A DNA stretch of 64,000 bases from Omphiscola glabra (Eukaryota; Mollusca; Gastropoda; Lymnaeidae): NCBI GenBank assembly GCA_964017045.1, contig OZ024794.1:49791013-49855012 (forward strand), read 5' to 3'. Under the pieces are notes generated by a model. The model was not told the origin of the DNA, made no database searches, and worked only from the letters and a program-made list of their open reading frames with translations. The translations under genes and the position numbers were made by a program. Every line of letters begins with the position of its first letter. Position 1 is the first letter of the stretch. Positions 1 through 13,800 of this stretch are shown here, one piece after another.

Positions 1-599
1 TTTGCTAAGTTTTATTGACCACCTCTCTTATTGAAGGAAATATTTCTCCAGCCAACTCCGATCGTTGTAATGCCAGACTCAAAGAAATGTTTCCACACTC
101 GCAGATTGCTAGAAGATTGTGAAGAAAAATTACAATGAAACAAGGGCAAGCATGAAAGTTTATCTTTCTAACTTGCTTGTATCTAAAATCAGTTGCAATG
201 GTAATTTTCAGTTGTCCAAAGAGCTGTTGGACAAATGCAAAAAGGCCACTAGTGATAGGCAGGAAAACTGAACTCTTAGTCTTAGCAGCTTGTGTACAGA
301 TGTAAATAAAATGGATCTTCTGTCCTGTACTGTATAAATCTGTATAATTTCTCATGTTCTTTGGACTCTTCAAAGACAATGGAGGTAACTTTATATTTAT
401 TTATTTATTTAAACGGGCTTGTGCATTAGTTTACAGATCTTAAACCAATGCCCCCCCCTCCCCACCGGGTCGGCGCCCCCTGGGGGGCAGCGGCCCCAAT
501 TTCCCCCGCATGCACCACCCCTACAGATTTTATTTCTTGGCAGGTTGGCAGGTCTGCAATTTTCCCAATGAACTCTAACACAGACTGGGCGATAATACC
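1..599. other. Left-edge stretch, no gene recognised
   Basis: Presumably ANKZF1 intron. A 124-codon stretch is open on the minus strand at 5-379, long for such AT-rich DNA, but I recognise no family in it. Positions 449-530 are an unusually GC-rich patch with C and G runs, which looks like part of a transposon. No upstream ANKZF1 exon was found here. Confidence 0.4.
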
Positions 600-2780
600 T
601 CAGAGGAAAATGAAAATATTGATTCCAAATGGTTTAGATTGAGAGACACTAATCTACTTGATTGCTCTGACCAACAAGCCGCAGAAACAAAGATTGGTTT
701 GATAAAAATGATGAGATACATTCACTAACATTCACTACTAAACCATTAACATCAAGTGCTGAGATCCTGTCAGAACAACCCAACGTCACAAGTAAAGAAA
801 GATGCTCTCACCAAAATAAAACAGAAAGTGCAAAAGAAACTTCGTGAAATGCAGGATTCATGGCACAGTCCGAAGGCCTATGCCGATAAACATGGTACCA
901 AACATTTCTACAAAAAGAAGTCTGTGGACCATAATTTTCAGGCTGCTTTCCCATCCTTAACAAAGATGGAAATCAGCTATTGACAGACACGACTCAGATT
1001 TTATAAAGATGGGCTGAACACTTTTGTAAAGTCCTTAACTGTCTGGGTGCTACAAATGAGAATGCCATTGCCTGTTTACCGCAGATGGAGATCAACCAAG
1101 AGCTAGACAATAGTCCCAATGAAGACGAAGTTGGGATGGCAATCCAGCAACTCTCCTCAAATAAAGCCCCAGGACAAGATGCAATCCCTGTTGAAATCTA
1201 CAAAGCGGGAGGCCCCGTCCTGAGAAAAAGACGGACAGAGCTATTTGATTCCATATGGAAAGATGGTACTGTCCCTCAGCAATTCAAGAACACAAATATA
1301 ATATGCATATATAAGAGAAAAAGGGCAGTCGCCAAATCTGTGACAACCATTGAGGCATTTCTCTCTATTCCATGGCTGGGAAAATCTTGGCCAGGGTCCT
1401 ACTTAATCGTTTACAAATACACCCTGAACAGGGACTACTTCTTGAAAGCCAATGTGGATTCAGTTCAGAACAGGGCACAGCTGACATGATATTGGCAGCA
1501 CACCAACTCTAGGAAAAATGTCAGGAGCAACACAACACAGTGACCAGTTCATCACCTTTGTTGATCTGACCAAAGCATTTGACTCAGACATGGCCTGTGG
1601 AAGATAATGGAGAAGTTTGGCTGTCATGGTAGATTTATTACAATAGTACATCAACTCCATGATTTTTTGATGGCCAGAGTGATGGATTCTGGAGAGGAGT
1701 CTATGGCTTTTCCTGGGGTAAAACAAGGCTGTGTTCTATCACCATCACCTTTTAGCATGGTATTTTCAGACTGATGCTTTTCTTGACAATAATGACGGCA
1801 TTCCTATAAGATGAGAACAGACGAGGGCTATTTAATCTTAGGAGACTCCAAGCTATTATGAAAATTAAAGAAACGGTTAGAGTCCTCTTGTTTGCTGATG
1901 ACTGCGCTAAATGCAATTTCGGAACTGAAAATGCAGAAATACTTGATCATTTGCTAAAGCTTGAGACAACTACAGTCTCACCATTAATATGAAAAAGACA
2001 GAGATTTTGCTCCAGCCAGCTCCAGGGAAAGCTTACAAAGAACTATCATTGAATGGACAGAATCTCCAAGCAGTAGAAAAATTCACATATTTATGCAGCA
2101 CCTTCTCCAGCTCACCAACAATAGATGAAGATGATGAGATCGATAACCGAATTTTCAAAGCAAATGTTGCATTTGGAAGACTCTGCAGGAGTGTGTGGGA
2201 GTGAAAGGGTCTCATTCTTTTCAATAAGCTGAAGGTATATAAGGCAATCATATTAACATCACTCCTATATGCAAGCAGGATGTAGACAGTGTACAGCAGA
2301 CATTTAGACAGCTAAACCATATCCATATTTGCATCAGCATCCACACGCTCCTACAAAAAGGACAAGCCAGATGGGAAGGGCATGTCACAAGAATGCCAGA
2401 AAGTGGACTTCCCAAATGACTAATGCTCAGTGAACTCTCCTGTGGGAAATGCTCAGTTGGTGGGAGAAAAAAAACGCTTCAAGAACTGTCTAAAATCTTC
2501 ACTTAAATCCACGAACATTGACCTTGATTTTTGGGAGACACTTGCCAAGGACCATGCAAGCTGGTATGGCAGACTCACAGTCGGAGCAAAATCCTCCGAG
2601 AATAAGCGCACTGATCACGCACAAAGAAAGCGCATTGCCAGAAAAAGCAAAATCGACTCAAATCCTACTAGGACCCAGATCAACGTGTGGGAAAGCTTTA
2701 CAGGCACAAATAGGACTGGCAGGCTATCTGTGTGCTCACAGTGTAATATAGCTTTGTTCATCTTTGTATGCGAAGAATGA
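600..2780 (+). mobile_element. Degenerate non-LTR retrotransposon (LINE) with reverse transcriptase remnants
   Basis: Broken reading frames in + order carry recognisable non-LTR reverse transcriptase blocks. A KAPGQD block lies near 1160-1185, FVDLTKAFD near 1557-1587 and the catalytic FADDC box at 1891-1905. The conserved LINE tail follows at 2430-2700 (a FKNCLKSSLK block, then a W-rich stretch and a basic stretch). Frames are interrupted by many stops and frameshifts, so it is dead. It lies just upstream of the penultimate ANKZF1 exon and so probably within an ANKZF1 intron. Exact ends and clade (CR1, RTE or Jockey-like) cannot be settled by eye. Confidence 0.8.
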
Positions 2781-2889
2781 CCAGCAACAATCAGGATATC
2801 TGTTTCTTTGATCTTTATCTGTTTAAACTTTTTTTTGTACTTTTTGCCTCTGCTAGTATCTAAGATATTTTTATTATATATTTTATTAG

Positions 2890-3284
2890 AGAGCTCTAGC
2901 AGCAGAAAGAAGATTACTTCAACAAAGTGCTGAAACAGGGACAGTGATGCCAGTTCTCAGGTAAAGTTGGAAAGACACTCTTCCTTGCTCTAATTATTCA
3001 TTGAAATTTTAATGGCAACTCATCCTTTGCTATACAGGAATACATAGACATGTATATCTAATGAATAAATGTTAATTTCTTAATAAGTTTTTAGATATTC
3101 TTTTCATTTTATGCAAATAGTTTTATGCAAGTAACATTAATTTTTTTAAATATTTCAACCTTTATTAAGTCGATGTTGGCAATGTGGATCAGACATTACT
3201 GGAAAGGTGCCCTTTGAGTATTCAGACTACAAATTCTGCACAACAAAATGTTTAAGAGACCACAGAACCAAGTCAACACGCTAA
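2890..3284 (+). CDS. ANKZF1: ANKZF1/Vms1 orthologue, last two coding exons (partial)
   Basis: Exons 2890-2960 and 3170-3284 join in frame (phase 2). Together they encode a 61-residue C-terminus ending at TAA 3282-3284. The first exon starts RALAAERRL, the p97/VCP-interacting (VIM) helix of vertebrate ANKZF1. The second reads SRCWQCG, then YKFCTTKC, then a basic end. This matches the Cys-x2-Cys plus FC-x3-C zinc-binding tail that closes human ANKZF1. In the known family, ANKZF1/Vms1 releases nascent chains from stalled 60S ribosomes in ribosome-associated quality control. The release-factor-like and ankyrin parts are not in the window; upstream exons lie beyond the left edge. Both exons are short and are missed by simple ORF scans. 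Confidence 0.87.
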
Positions 3285-3346
3285 AAAATATTGTGATTGT
3301 TTGTTGTGTTTCTGTCCTATCAATTTACAACACACCATCATTGATT

Positions 3347-3352
3347 AATAAA
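3347..3352 (+). terminator. Candidate poly(A) signal of ANKZF1
   Basis: AATAAA lies 63 bp after the ANKZF1 stop and is the first canonical hexamer on this strand after the stop. No transcript evidence is available. Confidence 0.5.
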
Positions 3353-4852
3353 AAGTTGCTAATTGTTTTATTTAATATCATGTCCCTAATGCCCCAGAAA
3401 TTCTTCATTTTATTTTGAAATTTGTTTCTTTTTCTGTATTTTTCTATATGGGATTGTGTTTTTTTTTTTAAAAAGTGCTTTCATTATTATGAAAAAATAT
3501 GTAATGCAGAACATTTCATGGCCACCAAACCTCATTCATTTAGCAATAATATTGGCTATCTTAAGGTGGTGTAAATATTTTTCAATTTTTTCTAAGTGAT
3601 GGAATTTATTACTAACTGTACAATGTAAAACTAACTCTTAAGAAACCAGTAATTTTGTGTCAAATGTATCTAAGATACGGTATGCAAATATAAAAGGTAT
3701 ACTAAGAAGTAACAGCAGTTGTATACTAAATTTTGTTTTTAAATTATTTAAATAATTATTTAAAAATGCCTGATGGTGTTTTAAAAAATTTAATGACAAT
3801 GACTTAGTGAACATTTCTAGTAGTAAAATAAGGTACCCTTTACTTGTAATTTGTCACATGTACAGTCTTAAATATAAGCAGTTTAAACAAAACTCATCAT
3901 TTAAGTGTTATTTTCTTTCATTTTGTGTTGAATGGAGCATATACATAAAAAATTTATATGCTTATAATTGCTTTAATTTAAAAAATGAGTAGTGATCTAA
4001 GTGTAAAAAGAAAAAGAGTTTCTTCTTTCTATATACTGCAATTTTGGGGGGACATTTACAGCTTCCTTTGTAATTTCATATATATATATATATATCTTTT
4101 TATTGAAAGGCTGAAAGGGGGGACTTTCTAGTGTCATGTTAATTCCCAAAGCCAGTGACAATCTGGCTTAAATTGTCAAGTGTTTCTGACTTGTTTAATT
4201 AAAAAAAAAAATCAAAATGTAGTCCCATTTCATTAAGGGGCGAACATCCAATGGCGAACCTGCGGAGGAGTTACCGTCCCGGGCAATATACAAGTTATAA
4301 AACATTATATAAAGTATATCATGTGTGTTTAAAGTGTGTGTATTTTTGGGGAGTTTGCCCTGGGCCCTTGGGGGCGGCTTTTACAATGTACGCCAAGCCA
4401 AAGCCAAATAATGCAGAACATCAAACCTATTTATTTTTTAGGTGATTACGATAATTAAAGTGGGGCATGGGAAGAAATAAGGCCAGGTTGTCCAAAAATG
4501 CGTTAGTCTATTTATTTCAAGTACCTAAAATTCACCATGTTAAACTGATTTGTCTAACTATGGTTTGGAGATCAAATTTAGCTATCTAAGACTAATAGTT
4601 TGTTCGTCTTTACATGGTTGTCATAAATCAAACCAACAGCAGTTTTCGGAAGTTTTAAAGATGTTCTAATAAATTTGCCCCATTTCGAAACCGATCATAT
4701 TTTTGTGATTGTTTTTATTTCTATCAAAGGAGAGTGCCCTGAGACGTGTCCGTAAACACTCTTCTAAACATGTTTAGTACATTAAATTGGGTCTAATATC
4801 ATTATATAATTAGTATATTTGCATTATTTGAGAGTTTTCTTTAACATTTACA
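3353..4852. other. Intergenic, ANKZF1 3' end to GOLGA4 start
   Basis: AT-rich with short T and A runs and a TA microsatellite at about 4079-4096. A locally GC-richer patch at 4240-4400 (with GGCGAAC twice) could be promoter or repeat. The GOLGA4 promoter and 5' UTR should lie at the right end, but I cannot place a transcription start. Confidence 0.5.
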
Positions 4853-7800
4853 ATGTTTAAGAATTTAAAAAAGAAAATAGAACAGGGGGTCGCTCAGTCG
4901 AAAGCGGCAGTTTCAGGGCTTGCAGCAGCAGCTAAGGTAAGAGTCGCCAGTCGGTAAGACTAGACACTAGTTTTACACTACTTACACTTATAGAAAACAT
5001 GTAAATATAGGCAGAGGCCTACTTGTACTACATGATAAAAATACACACAATAATTGAATAGTGATAGTCGAAATAATTTGAACCCTACCACTAGTATTAG
5101 TAGTAGTAATTAAGCTATCAAATATAATATTATAGGCCTATTTAAGGCTATTTATAGATACTTTGGTTAAAAATTCAACAATTTTTGTCAAATAAACCAA
5201 TGGCATAGTTGAATAGAGCTAATTTTTAACAGAATTATAACACCAAAATCATATTTTTAGCTGTTGTAGTTTTAAAGTTATGAATTTTTAAAGTACGACT
5301 TAGTTTGTCATTTTTTAACATGGACAGCATCGCCACATTCTGTGACCCAATTCTGCGACCCAATTCTGCTGTTCGCGTCACGAGCTAAATAACTCTCGTT
5401 TTAATGATAATTTTATACGACTTTTATTTTCAGAACTAATGCTGTATTAAAAAATAATGTAGGGATATCGAAGGTCTCACGCGCATGCGGTCTGCGCATA
5501 ACGAAAAATAACGCAAAACTTGTGCGGCCATTTTAACATTCGTCTCGGTGTTTATCTCGTTTTTTTGTGTTTTACGTCACAGTTTGCTAATAATAGTACT
5601 TAAATTATCGGTGACGTAGAGCGCATATTTTTCCAAACACGGGGATACCGTAATTGCTGCATTTAGTTCGTGAATAGTAACGCATTTAATTGTTTACATC
5701 GGTATGTACATTAATTGCTTATTATTTTTTAATGTAGAATTCAAACACATAGTGTTTAACTCAACTACTGCCTCATTTATTCACAAATTTTAATAACTTT
5801 ACTTCATTAATAATAGCAATAACGAACAAAAGTTATGCCCTTCGGACTGTGAGGTGTAAGAAAATAAAATTGTTAGTAGTCACCCGAGTCACCCCCCCTC
5901 ACAAAAAAAGTGGTTTGTCGGAAATGGTTCTTGTTACCAATTTAATTTTAGTACATTTTAGGATATTTTCATTATAGTTCATCTTTAATAATCCGTGAAA
6001 GTCTAACCAGTTAATAAAGGGGAAACCATTTTAAAATATTATGATAAATTAATACAACCTAATAAATTAAATAATTTTAAATAATTGGAGTTCGTATAGT
6101 CCGGGGAATTTCGGACTTGTTTTGTCCCTTGATTTATATATAATTATAATATGTAGTATAGAGCAAGTTATTACTGGTATTTATAAATTATAATTAATGG
6201 AATAATAACACAATGAAAGAAGTTGCTACTAATACTAATATTAAAAATATACTATTATCAAATATATATGCATTAGAAATCTGTTAACATTTAAATCAAC
6301 AAATATTTAATATATTTTTAATTAAATACATTTAATAAACAAAAAAGAAATACATTTTAACAAACACATCACTTGAATAATATTAAAAAGAAACAAAAAA
6401 TTGTATAGATTCAGAATTATGATTAGTTTTTAATGTCAGTTAGGCTTCTTTTGGGTGCAAGAGAAAATTTTAATTTTCTGTTGCAAAACTTGGAATTCCT
6501 TCCATATCCAATAAGGCGGAACGTTTAGATGCAGATCAGCCAGATGGCAGTGAAAAAGTTTATGAAGGAGAGATTTATGGGCTTCATCAACAAGACAAAG
6601 TATTCACTGTAGGGCATTCTACCCGGAAAATGACAGGCAGAAGATCCCCATTACCTTTTAAAATTTAATGACATACCCCGGTACGGGTATGCTTGTAATA
6701 GTTTTATGGGTGATATTAGTAGTTTTTATTTATACATCTCATGCATTCAATTATTTTTAAAAAGACTTCTACTTACCTTTAATAAATATAAGAATTGATT
6801 TAAAATTTAACTGAAGAATATAATTCATTAAATTATAAATAAACTTGTAATTTTTTTTTTTTTTACTTTAAAAAATCATGATTTTTCCAATTTTTCTGTT
6901 CGTGTTTTTTCTAACAAACGCTCAAATAAAATTTTCCAAAATACAAAGACTTAATTTGATGTAAAGGTTTTCTTGTCCGTTGTGTTGTATATTGCATTGA
7001 GAATGTCTCCAGAAAATCTGGTGGCATTATCTTTTAAAATAAAAAAGTTGTGGACAAAATAAGGCAGAAATATGGAATGTTGGTCACTACTTTTTTCATT
7101 AAATACAAAGATAAATAAGGGGGGTTAAAAATTCACCAAAAAAATCATAACTTCATTTCTATAAAAGATAGAAAGATGAAATTGGTGTTTTTGCAAAGCT
7201 TATAGCTAGCCCTTTAAAATGATGTATCATTTGTGGCAATTGTACAATATTTAAAAATTTTGTCAAAGTACCTAAATAATGTTATACAATTATAATTTAT
7301 CTAACTATGCACTTTGTATACCAGTAAATTTAATATAATGTATTAATATAAGGCTTTTCTGTTTACCAAATCTACAGCATCCATTATACCACTATAAGTA
7401 TAAGCCAAGCTATATAGTCTATACTATATAAGGCAATGCATCCCCTAAAATACTGTTTGGGATCTACTTATTTTGAACTTTCAACTTTGGTACATGACTA
7501 ATTAATTAAAACTTTCTCTGACCAATTGTTGAATAGTTTTGCACACGGCAAACTCTTATGAATGAAACTCTGAGGTAGTACTGCCATTATGCAAGGGCTG
7601 TGAATGGTTGCCCATGACGACCTTTTGCACACGGAGAATTCTGATAGCTAATAATATGGACTCTACCGGGTTTTTAAAATTCAAATTAAAACCTTCCAGT
7701 TTAAATCTCTTTCAAATGCATTCTGAAACACAAGTTATCAAATATTTTGAAGTATATAGTGGTAATAATTGAATATTTCCTAAGCTAAGTATCGGCGTCT

Positions 7801-10800
7801 TCCGCCATTTAAAAGGGGGCGTGATCACTAATCCAAAATGGCCTGGGCGACCTGTGCATAATGAGGTCAACGTTGGAGAGAATTGAGAAAATGTGATGTG
7901 AGCTAGCGCAATGAAATTTTGCACACATATACTTCAATATATTATGCAGACCTACATTTAATATGAAAAACCTACCCTGAATATTTAGACCGAATTTTTT
8001 AATGCAAAGATGCCTTATATTAACATATGATTTTCCTCACTTAAAGTTGTTTTAATGAAAAAAATAACTTAATAGGAATGTAGGTCAACATTTCTCCTAA
8101 CGTGAATGAGCGGAGTTTGACCTTAATTATGGACCAGAAGGATGCCTGATTTATTCTAATTACATGCACATAAAAAATTAAAAACTCGGATTTCATTGCG
8201 CCGACCTCCGTTTCCGATACAAATTTTATAGGAGTGTCCCTTGCTTCGGCGAAGTACCTACTATTTATATTTAATTTATTAATTATAATTTTGGACTAGC
8301 TCTTGCTAATTGCAGCACTAAAAAAATTAAATCAAGTTAAGCCTTAGCTGTAGTCACTCATAATATTATTACTATAGTCAAACTTGATTTACAACACTGA
8401 CATGTCATTTCATTGAGATATATCATAATCATATGCAAGTGTTTTGAGCTTATTCCTGGTAGTAGCTAGGAAGTAAGCCCTTCCTTCATAATATTAATAT
8501 CAAAACAATCTTGACCCATTGATGGCATTTCCTACAACTTGGTCCACATCTTGCTTAAACAATGAACAAGTTTTTTTTAAAGCTAGCCTAGGCCTATATC
8601 TAATTATATTACTTAAAACAAGATGATTAGAACTTTTTCTAGGCAATTACAATTGCATTAATGGTAGACTAATTCTATTTATGACCTTAAAATAGAGATA
8701 GTTTCATCACTTGCCCGTTTTTGGGCCTTCACTTGTGCTCAGCATTTGTAAAAAAATGTATGACATCCTTCAATTGCTGACTCAATCCATCTAAGTTGAA
8801 CAATGCACCATGCATCTGTTAACATTCTTTTAAGAACTTTGGGTTTCCTCTTCATTTCTATGCTGTACCCTTTTTCTCTTAGTGTCTGCTACAGAGTGTG
8901 AAAAATGTCGCCTTATGGGTGACATTTTCTTAATTAAGGCAAAGATGTAAGTTATTTACTGAATAAAGTTATCGATACCCAATTTACATTTAAACTCTGT
9001 ATAATGTTAGAGCTTTCCTGGTTCTTCCAGCTCAAGACCTGTCCAAGAGTATTTCCCATAAGTCTTTATGATATCAAAGTGATCGCTACCAAAGTTCGGC
9101 ACAAATGTGTTCTAGGGCCATAAAGAATTTTTCTTCTTAAATCCAGAAGAAAATTTATAGAAGTCACCAAGACCTGGAGTGCACTAACACAATATTTAAA
9201 CTCTAAATGCCATCAATAGTGGCACAAAAAGAGAAATTTAGAAGTTTTCATATTTTTAGAAACTGAAACCAACAAATTTTCTCAACAATGTTCAGTCACT
9301 TAATACATCTCATAGACTTTGGTGTTCCACTGTCAGAGAAGTAAATACTTGAGCACCTACATTTTTCTAAGCAGACAGTAGTACAAATAATATTATAATG
9401 TTCTTTTTTTTTTAAAGGGAGATGAAAAAAATACCTCCACAGAGTCTATTGGTAAACCCATTGCTGAGAGTACGCCACAGAAAGATTGTTACATATCAGG
9501 AAATCTTAATGGGTCTAGTGCCAATGTTCCTACTGGGCAGCTTGTTGACATTCCATTGTTTGAGGGAACAGATTCTACATCATATGAGGTTTGTAACAAC
9601 ATCATGGACCAAAATAAATGATTCGACCATCTAAACTACACCATAGAATAACAGTGATTTTTTTATTTATGACTAATAATAATAAATTTTAATTCAGTTT
9701 TAAGTACTTCAATAAACATTCTGAAAAATTTAATTAAAAATGGACTTACATTTTTTAAAATTTACGTTTTAATCAGTGCTTTACACTGTGGTTTTTGAGG
9801 TTGCTCTCTTGCAAATGGAAATGTAAAAAAATTAAAAACTTTTCTTCATTACAGACTGCATCAGACATGAGCTCTGTGCGTGGAGATGAGACACCTAAAG
9901 GAGGGAGATCACGCACATCATCCATCAGCTCAATGACAAGTGATAACTCCTTTTTTCCAAATGTTAGCTTCTCACATAGTTACTATGTGCCATCAGATGT
10001 AGAAAGTGAAGTAGAAGAGACATCAGTGAACCTTTCTGCTGTCTCTAAAGAAGACCTCTATGCTTTTGTAAAGCGTTTTGAGCGCAGAGCCTTCAAATAC
10101 AAATCCAAGTTTATGGAAGTAGGTTTGACATTAAAGAAATAGTCATAATTTTAGATTACTTTGGGATGACCATAAGGTCTTGATGTTTCTATTTAAAAAA
10201 AACTGATTTATTGCTATTGGTCTAATTTTTTTGTTTACGTAATGTTCAGTCATGAAATATAAATTTACTCTTTCCATACAGCTTGCAACAGCTTATAAAG
10301 ACATGCTGCAGGAGAGAGAGAAATTAAAGGTTAGAATGTTTCAGATAAGAAAATATTTTTTTTTTTAAATAAAAAGAGTAAAGTTTTGGAACACAGAGGT
10401 TCCCAATATGTGCACTCTCAGGGTCTCCATGGCCGATCTAGGTAACAAAATGCCAATAATTTATAAAATGTAGGTTAGGCCAAAAAAGTTATTTCTAAAA
10501 AGTAGTTTACTAGTCAAAAAAACATCAGGAACCACTGGTTTAACACATGTATTCATTATTGAAGTAAACCATTTCATTTTCCTCTGTTATGTAATAAATG
10601 TGGTCACTATGATTTACGCACAACTATTTGTTAGCCTCTAAAATTTATCTATTTATAACTTGTTCATTCAGTCTACAATGGCTCAGTGTCAAGACAGAGC
10701 ATTTCGTAGAATGTCAGAACTAAGAGAACAGATTCAGCTTGATCAGTTGGCTAAAAGGGATCTAGAAGACAACTATAGACTTCTTTTGGATGAGAAGGAT

Positions 10801-13800
10801 GAATACATGAAGGTGCTCAACATGCAGGTTAGCTGACATTTGGTTTTCAAATAAATTATGCAATGGAATGCACTTGTAAAATTGCATTAACATAAAATAT
10901 TCACCATGACTAGAAAGTAAGTTTTAACTGATAGTGATACTATGTATGCTTTATATATATATCCTGGAACTAAAAATAATTATACATTATGTGGGAAGAC
11001 TGATAATATCTGTTTGGTTTGAATATCTTTGAAAATAAATGAAATATGGCAAGTAAACTATTAGTAGTTGACTGGAAAATTCTACATTTATTCAAAACCA
11101 ATAAAATGTAGTCATGGATAGTTTGTAAATTAAAGTTTAAATAATTTTGAAGTAGTGAAAAAAATAAGCTTGGTGTCCTTAAATATGTTTCTACAGCTTA
11201 AACTACTGAAGGAAGGTAAAGATATTCCAGAAGAGTTACAAACTCAATTGTCAATCTCACAAGCTAAAGCTGAAGCACCTCCACCAACTCCTGGCTCTGA
11301 CAACAAAGGAAAGATAAGTCAAAATGAAGAGATTGAGTTACTCAAATCAAAGGTAACTCTTTTTATCTAAGCCACTGATTCCTCTGTTTTTTTTAGAATT
11401 TAATGATGAAATAATACAATTAGATGAAACATTAATATTATCATTTACTCAAGGACATATCATTTGATGTGAATTTAAAAAAAAAATTGAATTAACTTCA
11501 GATAAAGCGACAAGATGGATTACTGCTGAAATGCAAAGAGACAATTACTAGCTACAAAGAAAAAGTTACACAGCTTTCACATGATAAACAGGATTTGCTG
11601 GGCAAACTGGAGCTGTCATCAAAGGTAGCGTCGTTACCACTTGGTCCCATCTGTCATACAAGATTTTAGAAAGACAGTTAATTTGAAAGGCTTATACAAA
11701 TATCTAGTCTTTGTTGTTCAATGTACATTTATCGTTAATACATTATGTATTGTCTTCTCAGGGAGGCGTCCATGTGAGTGCCCAGCAGTCTTCAGAGCAA
11801 GTGACTAAACTGCAAAATCAAATAAAGGAAGCTAAAAAGGTCATTGAACAACTAGAGTCAGACCGGGAGGTAGCCATTGCTGAAGTCAAACAACAGGTAC
11901 ATTATTATTAATTTATTTTATAAAGGGCACATGTATATATAATTTGTGAGTGGATGTCTAAAATTTAAATAATTTTAAAAATTCTTTTAAATGATTACTA
12001 TAGACAAGATTTATCAATTAAGGAAGAAATGCATATTCCAAACTGAAGGGTAATCTCAATAATAATTCTCAAAATCTGTTTATTGGGTGCTGGGAGTTCA
12101 ATCCCCACCAAAGCATAGTCAAGCAAAAACATCACCAGTACCCCGGGTGGATGAGACTCGTTAACCTTGGATGGCAACTCATCTAAGAGAAGGAAACTCT
12201 GAATTCAAACCCGGAGATGGAGTCCGGAAGGCGGAAAACATTGATACAATGAAACATTCCAACAGCTCCTGCCACACCACTGGTGCCAAGCTGTATCATC
12301 CACATGATGTTCCCTTGGGTTACCCAGCGGGGTGGAGAAAATTGATTTGCTGTTGGGAACCAGCTTATAATCCTAAAAGAATAATCCCAGGCCTTGTGGA
12401 TTTCATCCTGCAAATTCCACACCATTGCTTGTGACGGACGGATGCCAGCAAAAAAAAAAAAATTCTCAAAATCTATTTATTACTGAAGATATTAATAGTT
12501 TGTCTAATGAGTAACAGTCATTAGAATATTGTTGTTTTATGCTCTCATTGTTCTGAATTCAATCATGCAGGTTCATGAAGAAATGGAGAAAAGAGATGCT
12601 GAGCTGGAGCATGTAAAAGCAATCAATCAAAAATTTGTAGCTGAAAACAATAGCCTCAAACTTGAGTTAGAGAAAATGGCTAATCAAATAGAGGATCTGC
12701 GTACAACAAGTAAGCAGTTATTATTTCTGGATCAGAACAAATAATTTAAAGCAACTTTAAATTATTTTCCAAATCTGATCCCACATCAGTAAAGGGGTTT
12801 TATTTATATCAGTAGGTAACATGTTAATTTTTTTCATTGTAATTGTACTAAACTTGGAAATGGCCAGGCATATAATAAAAGACAATGCCAGAAAAACATT
12901 ATAGAAAAATACAAGCTTCCAATCCTCTTTGAAGACATGTCCTATAATGAGGCGCTTTAATTAGGTCAGATAACCTCAAAATGACCTACCAACTGGGTGG
13001 AAGAATATTGTGTATAGCCTTTCACTTCTCTAGGAGTGACACAGACTGAGAAAAAGCATCATAAAAAATAATAGTTTGATATTTTTGAAGGCATTTTTTC
13101 TAAGTTTTGTTTTATTGAAATTATAGATAAAGAACAGTTGGATAAAGCTAGGGAAATAATGAAAAAATTGAAAGAAGACAAGATGCATGCCTTGGAACAG
13201 GCAGAAGAAAGGATAAGGCAGGCAGAACAGAGCATGGAGGAGGAAAAAGAGAAAATGTTAAGTGATTTAAAGAGAGGAAAGTCAGAAGCTTTCAGTGTTT
13301 TGCAGGTAAGCACAGCTGTTGCAGTCTTGATATTGATTTCTGACAGTTGAAAGTTCTATATAATTAATTAGTTCTTTAAATTTAACACTATTAGATAAAC
13401 ATATATAAAGGATCAAGCAAACCAAAGTCAGGGAAGGCTTTAGTGTAATATTATTTCTGGAGTATTTCATTTTAATTTATAATCTTTAGCACAAAATTTA
13501 TAATGTACATGTTATTGGAATCAGTTAAATTCTGAATGTTTATCCTAATTAATTTCTAATATACAGCAAGAATCAGAGAAAACACTGTCAGAAAAATTGG
13601 CTGCAGCTTTGGAAGAACGTGACAAAATGTGGAATGAGAAAATGGCAGCACAGGAGGAAGCACACAATGAAATTCTGCAGTCAAAAGTAACCACCCACAT
13701 CTTATTCATTTTGTTAATTAATTTTATTCTTAAATTATCTCATTATATTATTTTTCTTTGTAGTTCTGGGTCAAGTACCATTGTGAATTTAATTATGATT

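Noticed and set aside
7536..7640. Direct repeat TTTTGCACACGG about 86 bp apart as a target duplication
   Set aside because: The intervening sequence has no element features and the match is short.
12171..12434. Open frames on both strands (87 and 80 codons) as small genes
   Set aside because: They lie inside a SINE bounded by target duplications.
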